NCBI GenBank assembly: GCA_005791165.1
Contig: SXXW01000034.1
Location: 1-64,000 of the forward strand
Origin: Cytophagaceae bacterium
GTDB lineage: Bacteria; Bacteroidota; Bacteroidia; Cytophagales; Spirosomataceae
Reading direction: 5' to 3'
Length of the DNA: 64,000 nt
Each line of letters starts with the position of its first letter. The stretch's first letter is position 1. Below are positions 15,648 to 24,551 of the stretch, in pieces. Under the pieces are notes generated by a model. It ran no database searches and was not told the DNA's origin. It saw only the letters and a program-made list of their open reading frames with translations. Position numbers and translations under genes: made by a program.

Positions 15648-17983
15648 TGAAACATAAAAAATTACTCTTATTTTCAGTTGCTTTAATCTCCATCGTTTGG
15701 ACATTTAATGCATGCAATCGAAATTCGGGTGTGCAGGAATCCGAAGAGGAAATGCCGAACGAGATTAGCTATAATTTTGATGTACGTCCCATTTTATCGG
15801 ACAAATGCTTTGCCTGTCATGGACCTGATGCCAAAAAACGCCAAGCAGGTTTACGTTTAGATGACCCAGCATTAGCATTCCAAGCATTAAAAGAACACCC
15901 AGGAGCACATGCATGGGTGGCAGGAGAACCCAACGAATCCGAGGCATTCCTACGAATGACCACCAAGGACTCGACTAAGTTAATGCCGCCAGCGACGTCC
16001 AACCTGAAATTAAATGGGTATGAGATTTCTGTCATCAAAAAATGGATTAAACAAGGGGCAAAATATGAGAAGCATTGGTCCTTTGTCGCTCCTAAAAAAC
16101 CTGCATTACCCGAAATAGACAATGAGTCTTGGGCCAGAAATGAAATCGATTATTTCATCGCAGAAAAACAAGAACAAAAGGGATTAAAGCCAAACGAGGA
16201 AGCCGATAAAGAACGCTTATTAAAACGACTAAGCATCGACTTAACCGGCTTGCCTCCCACCCTTTCCATGATGGACCGATTCATGGCCGATAAGAGCCCA
16301 AATGCCTACGATAAAATGGTGGACGAGCTATTAAAAAATCCAGCATACGGAGAAAAAATGGCTATATACTGGCTTGATTTAGCGCGATATGCAGATTCAC
16401 ACGGCTACCAAGATGATGGTTATCGCACGCAATGGCCTTGGAGAGATTGGGTCATTTATGCCTTAAATAAAAACATGCCTTATGACCAGTTTGTCACTTG
16501 GCAACTAGCCGGCGACTTTTTGATCAATCCCGCAAGACCTAATCAAACGAAAGAATTATTGCTCGCTACGGGTTTCAACCGAAACCATAAGATCACAGAA
16601 GAGGGAGGAGTAATCCAAGAAGAATATCGCTTAAGCTACGTAACGGATCGAAATGATTTATTTGGCAAAGCATTTTTGGGCATGACCCTAGAATGTGCAC
16701 ATTGCCATGACCATAAATATGATCCATTTTCGCAGAAAGATTACTACAAAATGTTTGCCTTTTTTAACAACATCAAAGAGGTTGGCATCGAATCGGTGAT
16801 CGGTGGACCAGAGACCTATGCAAAAAAACCATTGATGGAAATCAGCAATGATGATGTAAAAAACATCTTGAAATTCATTAATAAACAAGACACAAATCGA
16901 TTGATTGTATCCGTCATGACCGACATGGACACGGCAAGAAAAACATTCATTTTAAAACGGGGTGCCTATGATGCACCGGGTGACGAAGTGAGTCCTGGAA
17001 CTCCTAATTCCATTTTACCGTTTAATAAAAATTATCCGAAAAATAGACTGGGATTATCTAAGTGGTTATTTGACAGAAAAAATCCGTTGACGGCCAGAGT
17101 GTTTGTCAATCAAATTTGGCAAGAGTTTTTTGGTAAAGGCATCGTGAAAACGACCGGGGATTTTGGTATGCAAGGTGAATTACCAACAAATCCTAAATTA
17201 CTGGATTGGCTAGCCGTTGATTTTATGGAACATGGCTGGAATGTCAAGCGCCTAGTAAAGCAAATGGTTGCTTCTGCAACTTATCGGCAATCAGCCATTA
17301 CCACCCCTGAAAAATTAGCCAAAGATCCCGAGAATATCTATTTATCCAGGTCATCACGTTACCATATAAATGCTGAAAACATCAGAGATATCGTGCTTGC
17401 AAGCAGTGGACTTTTGGTTCCTAAAATCGGAGGGCCGAGCGTTAAACCTTATCAGCCACCCGGATTATGGGAAGGGGCAACTTCAGGTCGGGGATTATTA
17501 TCGATTTATGTGCAAGATCACGGGGAAAGTCTTTATCGAAGAGGTATATATACGTTAATCAAGCGGACTGTTCCACCGCCGACGATGAGTATTTTTGATG
17601 CCAGCAATCGAGATTTATGTGAAGTGAAAAGGCTGAAAACAAATACGCCATTACAGGCGCTGATGATGCTGAATGACCCAACGGTTTTGGAGGCATCCCG
17701 AGTGTTAGCTGCCAAATTATTAACGGAAAAAAGTAACCCTTCGGATAAAATCAAAAAGGCTTTCCGAATGATTGTGTGTCGAAATCCATCTGAAAAAGAG
17801 TTGGGGGTATTAAATACCTACTTTTTGAGTCAAAGAGCCAAAATTACTCCAGGGCAAGCAAGCAAAATTTTAGCGGTGGGGGAATATCCAATCGCGGCCA
17901 ACGTAGATAAAAAACTTTTAGCCGCCATGATGCGCGTCGTTAATACCATTTATAATTTAGAGGAAACCATTACTAAATCTTAA
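15647..17983 (+). CDS. PSD1 and planctomycete cytochrome c domain protein (DUF1549/DUF1553), lipoprotein
   Basis: A 778-residue lipoprotein (lipobox FNAC, Cys23). Domains in order are: a planctomycete cytochrome c module with C54-FA-C57-H near the start; DUF1549, including LLKRLSIDLTGLPPT and a second haem-type motif C350-AH-C353-H inside ECAHCHDHKYDPFSQKDYY; and DUF1553, with NPLTARVFVNQIWQEFFGKG and the conserved NTPLQALMMLNDPTVLEASR. It resembles the C-terminal half of the protein at 11407-14205 but has a lipid anchor instead of membrane helices. It probably receives or passes electrons in the periplasm. The substrate is unknown. Confidence 0.9.
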   Translation: MKHKKLLLFSVALISIVWTFNACNRNSGVQESEEEMPNEISYNFDVRPILSDKCFACHGPDAKKRQAGLRLDDPALAFQALKEHPGAHAWVAGEPNESEAFLRMTTKDSTKLMPPATSNLKLNGYEISVIKKWIKQGAKYEKHWSFVAPKKPALPEIDNESWARNEIDYFIAEKQEQKGLKPNEEADKERLLKRLSIDLTGLPPTLSMMDRFMADKSPNAYDKMVDELLKNPAYGEKMAIYWLDLARYADSHGYQDDGYRTQWPWRDWVIYALNKNMPYDQFVTWQLAGDFLINPARPNQTKELLLATGFNRNHKITEEGGVIQEEYRLSYVTDRNDLFGKAFLGMTLECAHCHDHKYDPFSQKDYYKMFAFFNNIKEVGIESVIGGPETYAKKPLMEISNDDVKNILKFINKQDTNRLIVSVMTDMDTARKTFILKRGAYDAPGDEVSPGTPNSILPFNKNYPKNRLGLSKWLFDRKNPLTARVFVNQIWQEFFGKGIVKTTGDFGMQGELPTNPKLLDWLAVDFMEHGWNVKRLVKQMVASATYRQSAITTPEKLAKDPENIYLSRSSRYHINAENIRDIVLASSGLLVPKIGGPSVKPYQPPGLWEGATSGRGLLSIYVQDHGESLYRRGIYTLIKRTVPPPTMSIFDASNRDLCEVKRLKTNTPLQALMMLNDPTVLEASRVLAAKLLTEKSNPSDKIKKAFRMIVCRNPSEKELGVLNTYFLSQRAKITPGQASKILAVGEYPIAANVDKKLLAAMMRVVNTIYNLEETITKS

Positions 17984-17986
17984 GCT

Positions 17987-19441
17987 ATGGAAAAGGAAAT
18001 ATTAGAACATGGTTTGAATTTTAATCGGCGACGATTCCTTTCCACGATGAGTTTAGGCTTGGGAAGTGTGGCCTTGGGTTCCTTGATGATTCCTGGTTTG
18101 CTCAATGGAGGAGATCGCGAAGAGTCGGGACTTACGCCAGGCATTCCTCATTTTGCTCCTAAAGCAAAACGTGTAATTTATTTGTTTCAAAATGGAGCAC
18201 CCTCTCAGTTAGAGACCTTTGATTATAAGCCTAAATTATGTGAAATGTATGGGATGGATTTACCTCCTTCCGTACGTGGAGAGCAGCGATTGACGGGAAT
18301 GACAGCGAATCAAGCCACTTTTCCGCTAGCCGCTTCCTTCGCAAATTTCAAGCAATATGGTAAGTCTGGGACTTGGATCAGTGATATCATGCCCTATACT
18401 TCCAAAATTGTGGATGATATATGCGTGGTTCGGTCGATGTACACTGAAGCCATCAACCACGATCCGGCCCTGACATTTTTACAAACGGGGTCCCAACAAG
18501 GAAACCGACCTAGCATGGGTGCTTGGTTGAGCTATGGATTAGGAAATGAAAACAAAAATTTACCAGATTTCACGGTTTTATTATCGAGGGGAATTGGGAA
18601 TGGGCAAGGAGTTTATTCCAAACTTTGGTCGAACGGATTTTTAGATTCCATCCACCAAGGCGTCCAATTTTCTAAAGGAGAAGATCCCGTTTTATACATC
18701 AAAGATCCTGCGGGAATGGCCAGGGGCGAACGTAGGGAAATGTTGGACCAACTGGCCCAATTAAATCAAATGTCTTACGAGGAATTTGGGGATCCAGAGA
18801 TTACAGCCAAAGTAAAGCAATATGAAATGGCCTACAGGATGCAAACGGCAGTTCCTGAAGTAATGGATTTGTCGAAAGAATCCGATGATATCGTTAAACT
18901 TTATGGACCCGATTGTTTGGTTCCGGGCACCTTTGCGGCCAATTGCTTATTGGCCCGTAAATTATCCGAAAATGGTGTACGATTTGTTCAATTATATCAT
19001 CAGGGTTGGGACCAACATGGAAACCTTCCTTTTGAAATTAAAAGTCAAGCCAAAGATGTAGATCAAGCCTCCGCCGCATTAGTAACCGATCTAAAACAAA
19101 GAGGTTTATTAGATGAAACCTTGGTGATTTGGGGTGGGGAATTTGGGCGTACAAGTTATAGCCAAGGGAAATTGACCCCTGAAAATTATGGCCGTGATCA
19201 CCATCCAAGATGTTTCAGTATCTGGATGGCAGGTGGTGGAATCAAACCGGGTATGGTCTATGGTGAAACCGATGAGTTAGGATATAATATCATTAAAAAC
19301 CCTGTCCATGTCCATGATTTCCAAGCAACGGTCTTGCACACCTTAGGTTTAAATCATGAAAAATTAATCTTCAAACATTTGGGAAGGCGATATCGATTAA
19401 CGGATATTTCAGGAAAAGTGGTTCGAGATATCTTAAGCTAG
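17987..19441 (+). CDS. DUF1501 family protein (second copy)
   Basis: A 484-residue DUF1501 protein starting 4 bases after the PSD1 gene. NRRRFLSTMSLGLGSVALGS is a Tat-type signal. The body has RVIYLFQNGAPSQLETFDYK near residue 65, QTGSQQGNRPSMGAWLSYGL, RFVQLYHQGWDQHGNLPFEI and VIWGGEFGRTSYSQG, and ends with a typical DHHPRCFSIWMAGGGIKPGM. It matches the common planctomycete DUF1501 subtype more closely than the copy at 14217. The cluster therefore carries two distinct PSD1/DUF1501 pairs rather than a simple duplication. Confidence 0.9.
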   Translation: MEKEILEHGLNFNRRRFLSTMSLGLGSVALGSLMIPGLLNGGDREESGLTPGIPHFAPKAKRVIYLFQNGAPSQLETFDYKPKLCEMYGMDLPPSVRGEQRLTGMTANQATFPLAASFANFKQYGKSGTWISDIMPYTSKIVDDICVVRSMYTEAINHDPALTFLQTGSQQGNRPSMGAWLSYGLGNENKNLPDFTVLLSRGIGNGQGVYSKLWSNGFLDSIHQGVQFSKGEDPVLYIKDPAGMARGERREMLDQLAQLNQMSYEEFGDPEITAKVKQYEMAYRMQTAVPEVMDLSKESDDIVKLYGPDCLVPGTFAANCLLARKLSENGVRFVQLYHQGWDQHGNLPFEIKSQAKDVDQASAALVTDLKQRGLLDETLVIWGGEFGRTSYSQGKLTPENYGRDHHPRCFSIWMAGGGIKPGMVYGETDELGYNIIKNPVHVHDFQATVLHTLGLNHEKLIFKHLGRRYRLTDISGKVVRDILS

Positions 19442-19448
19442 GTTGAGT

Positions 19449-21623
19449 ATGAATAAAAAATGGAGGGGTATTGTTGAACAATGTGTACTCATATCTGCGG
19501 TATTTCTAGTGTTTTTATTGGCCTTTGAGGATCAAATCGTTGTTCCTGTTTGGCTTCAATCCTTTGGTAGATTACACCCACTAGTTCTACATTTCCCAAT
19601 CGTTTTGTTGGTTTTGTTAATGGCCTGGGAGTTTTTCAGATTTAACCGAGAAGCTTCCCCATGGATTGATACCGCGGAGCAATGGGTTTCTGATGCTTGG
19701 ATTGTAGGTGCGACGCTCACTGGAATGACGACAATTTTTGGGTTATTTCTTTCAAAAGAGTCTGGTTATTCTGGAGATACCTTATTCTGGCATAAGTGGA
19801 CTGCTGTTTCCTTGTTTATCGTCTTTAGTGGCACATATTGGCTTAGAAATTTATCCTTTTATCATAAGCTGAACTCCCGATTATTGATTGGTTTAATTTC
19901 CGTTTTACTTATCTCAACTGGCCATTTTGGATCAGAACTTACGCATGGGGATGGTTTTGTTTTGGAGCCTTTCCAACAAGGAAAACAAATCTACCTAGAG
20001 GACGCATTGGTTTTTGAACACATGATCAACCCCATTTTACAGAATAAATGTGTCAGTTGCCATAACCCCGAAAAGAAAAAAGGGGAGCTTGATTTGTCTA
20101 GCAAAGAAGGCATTTTAAAAGGGGGGAAATCAGGCAAATTATTTGTCACCGGAAAACCTGAAATAAGCCTCTTATTAGAGAGAATTCACCTTCCTTTAGA
20201 AGACAAAAAACACATGCCTATCTCGGGCCAACCACAATTGACCGATGAGGAGAAAATGATTTTAGCTCTTTGGATCAAAGGAAACGCAACATTTACTAAA
20301 AAAGTGTTGGAATTACCCGTAACAGATTCACTCCGAATCATAGGGAACACCTTATTCAATTCTGTTCTGGACGAAGCTACAAATTATGACTTTTCTGAAG
20401 CAAGTCAGGAAACAATAGACGAATTGACAAACGAGTACCGAACGATTGCTAAGCTGGCTAAAAACTCACCGGCTTTACGTGTTCATATCTTCAATAAAAA
20501 TGAATTTAATTCTAAAAAGCTGGAGGAATTAGTTGCGATAAAAAAACAAATCGTTTTTCTAAGTGTGGCTAAAATGCCTGTGAAAGATTCCGATTTGTTG
20601 ACCATCGCCCAATTTGAAAACTTAGAACGATTGGAATTAAACTTTAGCAATATTACGGCTAAAGGTCTTTTGGCACTAAAAACATTAACCCATTTAAAAA
20701 GTATTTCGCTTTCGGGAACGCAAATGAATTACCTAGATTTACAAGTTGCCATGCAAGGATTGAAAAAGCTTCAGGCCATTTATCTTTGGGATACTCCACT
20801 TACTGCAGATGACCTCAAAGCATTATCGGCTAAATTTAAAACGGTCCAAATTATAGGCGGATTTAAAGATGACGGCAAAAATCCATTAAAACTAAATCCA
20901 CCCGAGTTAAGAAATACATCGACTATTTTTGATACCGAAGCGCCATTGACCTTATTCCATACGATTAAGGGCGTTGAGATACGTTATACAATGGATGGCA
21001 CACCTATTGATAGTGTAAAATCAGCCATTTTTGATGGAAAAGTGAAAATTAATTCCAACACGAGAATTCGAGCAAGAGCCTTTAAGGCCGGTTGGATCGG
21101 GAGTGATGAAGCGGTTTTTGAATATTACAAATGTGCGATTACACCTGATAGTGTAACGGTCGTGCTGCCGTTAAATCGGGTGCATAAAGCCAATGGGCCA
21201 AAATCATTTTTCGACCGAGACCTAGGAACCTTTAGTGCCAATGCTCCTGCTTGGGCTAATTTTTGGACCGGTGTACGAAATAATGACATGGAGTTAAATT
21301 TAAATTTCAAAACTCCAAAAACAATTTCCATTGTTTCTTTGCGTATTATGGAAGAGTTGACCACAGGAATTTTTCCACCTCAATCCATCGAGATATGGGG
21401 GAAAACAAGTGCGAATGGTCCATTTAAGCGAATACATATAATGAAAGTTCCCGTTCCTAAGGAAACGAGATTCCACGAGTTATATGCCATCGATGTGAAA
21501 TTCAAGCCAACGCTGTTTAGCGAAATGAAAATCATCGCAAAACCACTTGAAAAAATCCCACAATGGCACGGAGCGAAAGATAAAAGGGCCCTGCTTCTTG
21601 TTGATGAAATCTTTTTAAATTAA
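19449..21623 (+). CDS. DUF2231/cytochrome c/LRR-like/chitobiase-C chimeric protein
   Basis: A 724-residue multidomain protein. ATG at 19449 (8 bases after the previous stop) is preferred over an in-frame TTG at 19443. The N-terminus has about four membrane helices of DUF2231 type (GRLHPLVLHFPIVLLVLLMA). A planctomycete cytochrome c module follows with C201-VS-C204-H. Residues around 370-450 form leucine-rich-like repeats (FENLERLELNFSNITAKGLL, HLKSISLSGTQMNYLDL). After that comes a chitobiase/hexosaminidase C-terminal-like segment (IRYTMDGTPID) and a C-terminal region resembling a discoidin-type beta sandwich (NLNFKTPKTISIVSLRIM). It could anchor to the inner membrane and bind glycan or protein. 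Only the domain architecture supports this. Confidence 0.8.
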   Translation: MNKKWRGIVEQCVLISAVFLVFLLAFEDQIVVPVWLQSFGRLHPLVLHFPIVLLVLLMAWEFFRFNREASPWIDTAEQWVSDAWIVGATLTGMTTIFGLFLSKESGYSGDTLFWHKWTAVSLFIVFSGTYWLRNLSFYHKLNSRLLIGLISVLLISTGHFGSELTHGDGFVLEPFQQGKQIYLEDALVFEHMINPILQNKCVSCHNPEKKKGELDLSSKEGILKGGKSGKLFVTGKPEISLLLERIHLPLEDKKHMPISGQPQLTDEEKMILALWIKGNATFTKKVLELPVTDSLRIIGNTLFNSVLDEATNYDFSEASQETIDELTNEYRTIAKLAKNSPALRVHIFNKNEFNSKKLEELVAIKKQIVFLSVAKMPVKDSDLLTIAQFENLERLELNFSNITAKGLLALKTLTHLKSISLSGTQMNYLDLQVAMQGLKKLQAIYLWDTPLTADDLKALSAKFKTVQIIGGFKDDGKNPLKLNPPELRNTSTIFDTEAPLTLFHTIKGVEIRYTMDGTPIDSVKSAIFDGKVKINSNTRIRARAFKAGWIGSDEAVFEYYKCAITPDSVTVVLPLNRVHKANGPKSFFDRDLGTFSANAPAWANFWTGVRNNDMELNLNFKTPKTISIVSLRIMEELTTGIFPPQSIEIWGKTSANGPFKRIHIMKVPVPKETRFHELYAIDVKFKPTLFSEMKIIAKPLEKIPQWHGAKDKRALLLVDEIFLN

Positions 21624-22339
21624 TGATCATGAAATTCCGATACTTAATTTTTACTTTTCTTTTGTTTGCTGTGTGCCAATTGCATGGACAAGAAATTGCT
21701 TCCAAGGCCAATTACCTGGAAAAAATCAAAGCAGAAATGGTGGTGGAATGGCCTAAAAACAGGACCATCAACCTAGTATTCCACGGTCATTCTGTTCCGG
21801 CTGGATACTTTAAAACTCCCACGGTCAATACACTCGCATCTTATCCCTATTTGGTTTTAAAAGACATAAAATCAGCTTATCCGTTGACCGTAGTCAATGT
21901 GATCAATACGTCGATTGGCGGAGAAAACTCAGAAAGTGGCCTTAAAAGATTTGAGACTGACGTGCTCACACACAAGCCTGATGTATTGTTTATTGATTAT
22001 GCACTGAATGATCGGGGTATGGGTTTGGAGCGTGCAAAAGCGGCATGGGAAAAAATGATCCGATTGGCGTTAGAAAAAAATATTAAGGTTATTTTATTGA
22101 CCCCAAGTCCAGATCAAAGAGTGGACATCAAGGACGATCTTTCGATTTTAGACCAACATGCGAACCAAATCAAAGAACTAGCGAAGAGCTTCCAAATCGG
22201 TTTGATCGATACCTATGCCTTGTATAAAAATAAAGTGAAAAGCGGAAGTAATTTAGTAGACTATATGTCCCAAGTAAATCACCCGAATGAAAAGGGACAC
22301 CAAATGATTACAGACGAAATCATGGGTTATTTTAAATAA
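21623..22339 (+). CDS. SGNH/GDSL hydrolase family protein, exported
   Basis: A 238-residue SGNH hydrolase-like protein, last in the cluster; its start overlaps the previous stop by one base. Signal peptide: residues 1-24 (MIMKFRYLIFTFLLFAVCQL). Block I is FHGHSVPAGYF (nucleophile Ser in the place of GDS), the Asn block is DYALNDRGMG, and the His block is VNHPNEKGHQ. The Asp normally three residues before the catalytic His is Gln here, so the triad is a dyad unless another acid is used. Likely an esterase, possibly removing acetyl groups from glycans. Confidence 0.75.
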   Translation: MIMKFRYLIFTFLLFAVCQLHGQEIASKANYLEKIKAEMVVEWPKNRTINLVFHGHSVPAGYFKTPTVNTLASYPYLVLKDIKSAYPLTVVNVINTSIGGENSESGLKRFETDVLTHKPDVLFIDYALNDRGMGLERAKAAWEKMIRLALEKNIKVILLTPSPDQRVDIKDDLSILDQHANQIKELAKSFQIGLIDTYALYKNKVKSGSNLVDYMSQVNHPNEKGHQMITDEIMGYFK

Positions 22340-22370
22340 AAAAATCCGCTCGAACTGAGCGGATTTTTTT
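22338..22370. terminator. Bidirectional intrinsic terminator
   Basis: AAAAAATCCGCTC pairs with GAGCGGATTTTTT around loop GAACT, with A and T runs on the two sides. It separates the converging GDSL gene (plus) and DUF1080 gene (minus) and can serve both. Confidence 0.88.
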
Positions 22371-22387
22371 ATCGCACATTCTCAAAA

Positions 22388-23092
22388 CTACAATTTCTTA
22401 ATCTTAATATTTCTAAACCAAACTGGATTTCCGTGATCTTGTAGTGCTATACGGCCTTTCATATTTAAACCAAAAGCAGGCATGGTCTTAAACTTGGAAC
22501 CAGCAATCATCGTTTTCCAATTCGCATCGTCATAACGTGTTTCTACTACCTTCACTCCGTTCAAATATTGTTGTAGCAAACCGCGATTACATACAATACG
22601 CGCTGTGTTCCATTCGCCAACAGGCTTCACTGGCTCAGAAGATGATTTAATTAAATCATATAAATCCCCAGAACGGTGATTAAATATTTTTCCATCAGGA
22701 TGACCATCATTATCAAGAACCTGCATTTCAGGACCTGTATTATACGTACTGTGATATTTTAGGTCTTCCGTTACATTGAAGATAATTCCTGAATTTCCAT
22801 TTTTTGAAATTCTCCACTCCACTGAAAAATCATAATTTTCAAACTCTGCATCCGTCACTAAATCACCTCTTTCTTTTTTAGTCATATCAAAAGAAATGAC
22901 ACCATCCTCAACGGTCCAGCAATTCCCAATCATTCCTGGTTTATTATAGGTATGCCAACCAGCCAATGTCTTTCCGTCAAATAATAATTGGAACCCAGCC
23001 TTTTTTTCCTTAGCAGTCAATGAATTTAAGCTTTGAGCAAATGCCATCAAGCCAAAAGTCATTAGCGCACATGTTAATATCAGTTTTTTCAT
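22388..23092 (-). CDS. DUF1080 family protein (3-keto-disaccharide hydrolase-like), exported
   Basis: A 234-residue DUF1080 protein with a signal peptide (MKKLILTCALMTFGLMAFAQ). The domain begins FQLLFDGKTLAGWHTYNKPG and includes DFSVEWRISKNGNSGIIFNV, EMQVLDNDGHPDG and VRYDDANW-type ends, a concanavalin-like beta sandwich. Some DUF1080 members cleave 3-keto glycosides, and others are only binding modules. It converges on the PSD1/DUF1501 cluster. With the GMC dehydrogenase at 3.6 kb it could belong to a 3-keto-sugar route, but no adjacent isomerase or epimerase proves this. I see no clear promoter upstream. Confidence 0.85.
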   Translation of the reverse strand: MKKLILTCALMTFGLMAFAQSLNSLTAKEKKAGFQLLFDGKTLAGWHTYNKPGMIGNCWTVEDGVISFDMTKKERGDLVTDAEFENYDFSVEWRISKNGNSGIIFNVTEDLKYHSTYNTGPEMQVLDNDGHPDGKIFNHRSGDLYDLIKSSSEPVKPVGEWNTARIVCNRGLLQQYLNGVKVVETRYDDANWKTMIAGSKFKTMPAFGLNMKGRIALQDHGNPVWFRNIKIKKL

Positions 23093-23225
23093 TGTAAATA
23101 AGTTTTTTGAATTGCAATACTACTAAAAGAAATGAATTTTTTTATACTTCCATCAAAATTTTGAATAAAAAAGAGGAGGCAAAACTCCCATAATTCTTCG
23201 TAAATTGCACACTAATTTGAATTGA

Positions 23226-24551
23226 ATGAAAACAAAAGTAAAACCAAAATCTTCCATCAACATCGTAACCTTAGGTTGTTCGAAAAACCTCGTTGACTCG
23301 GAAGTACTTTATACCCAACTAAAAGGCAATGGCCTAGAAGTGACGCATGAAGCTAAAAAGGACACTGCATCCATTGTTGTGGTCAACACTTGTGGTTTTA
23401 TTGACAATGCAAAACAAGAATCCATCGACACGATCTTACGATACGTGGATGCAAAGGAAGCTGGGAAAATAGATAAATTATATGTCACGGGTTGTTTATC
23501 GCATCGATACAAGGACGATTTAGAAAAAGAAATACCCTTGGTTGACGCTTTCTTTGGGACCAATGAATTACCTAGGTTACTTAAGGCCTTAAAGGCAGAT
23601 TATAAGCATGAATTAGTGGGCGAAAGATTTCTTACCACACCCGCTCATTTTGCCTATTTGAAGATTGCTGAAGGCTGCGATCGACCCTGTAGTTTTTGTG
23701 CAATCCCCATCATGCGAGGAAAACACGTTTCTAGAAATATGAATGAATTGGTATTAGAGGCCAATTCATTAGCCAAAAAAGGAACCAAAGAATTAATCTT
23801 AATTGCCCAGGATTTAACCTTTTACGGATTAGATTTAAAAGGAGGGCAAACAGGCGGGCGCAAGTTAAAAGAATTACTAGAACGACTTTCAAACGTCAAT
23901 GGAATCGAATGGATTCGCTTGCAATATGCCTATCCGGCAGGCTTCCCTCTGGAAATTCTAGACACAATGGCTGAGCGTGAAAATATTTGTCGCTACTTAG
24001 ATATGCCCTTACAAAGTGGTTCAGATGCGATGCTGAAGCACATGCGCCGAGGAATCACCCGCGAAAAAACAGAAGCACTGATCGAAACGATACGTGAAAA
24101 AGTTCCAGGAATTGCCTTGAGAACTACCTTGATTTCTGGCTATCCAGGGGAAACTGAAGCAGATTTTGAAGAGACCTATTCGTTTGTTGAACGAATGCGA
24201 TTTGACCGTTTGGGAATCTTTAATTATAGCCACGAAGAAAATACACATGCGTATTTGGCGGAGGATGATGTACCAGAGGACGTAAAACAAGAGAGGTCGG
24301 ATGAAATCATGGCACTCCAACAAACCATTTCGGAAGAGTTGAATCAAGCAAAAGTAGGCCAAACGGTGAAAGTTTTGGTCGACCGAAAAGAGAGTGGATA
24401 TTTTGTTGGCCGAACCGAATTTGATAGCCCAGAAGTTGACAACGAAGTCCTAATCTCAGCCGAACAATATGCAAGGCTTGGTGATTTTGTTCATGTTAAA
24501 ATCAATAAGGCAGAGGAGTTTGATCTATATGGAGATATTGTTAATATCTAG
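23226..24551 (+). CDS. rimO: Ribosomal protein S12 methylthiotransferase RimO
   Basis: A 441-residue radical-SAM methylthiotransferase that modifies the conserved Asp of ribosomal protein S12. The N-terminal MTTase domain has the three cluster cysteines in LGCSKNLVDSE, NTCGFIDNA and VTGCLSHRY. The radical-SAM motif is Cys151, Cys155 and Cys158 in EGCDRPCSFCAIP. The C-terminal TRAM domain is present (about 375-441). SGYPGETEADFEETYSFVER is characteristic. The 3' end overlaps the converging moeB-like gene by 11 bases. Confidence 0.95.
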   Translation: MKTKVKPKSSINIVTLGCSKNLVDSEVLYTQLKGNGLEVTHEAKKDTASIVVVNTCGFIDNAKQESIDTILRYVDAKEAGKIDKLYVTGCLSHRYKDDLEKEIPLVDAFFGTNELPRLLKALKADYKHELVGERFLTTPAHFAYLKIAEGCDRPCSFCAIPIMRGKHVSRNMNELVLEANSLAKKGTKELILIAQDLTFYGLDLKGGQTGGRKLKELLERLSNVNGIEWIRLQYAYPAGFPLEILDTMAERENICRYLDMPLQSGSDAMLKHMRRGITREKTEALIETIREKVPGIALRTTLISGYPGETEADFEETYSFVERMRFDRLGIFNYSHEENTHAYLAEDDVPEDVKQERSDEIMALQQTISEELNQAKVGQTVKVLVDRKESGYFVGRTEFDSPEVDNEVLISAEQYARLGDFVHVKINKAEEFDLYGDIVNI

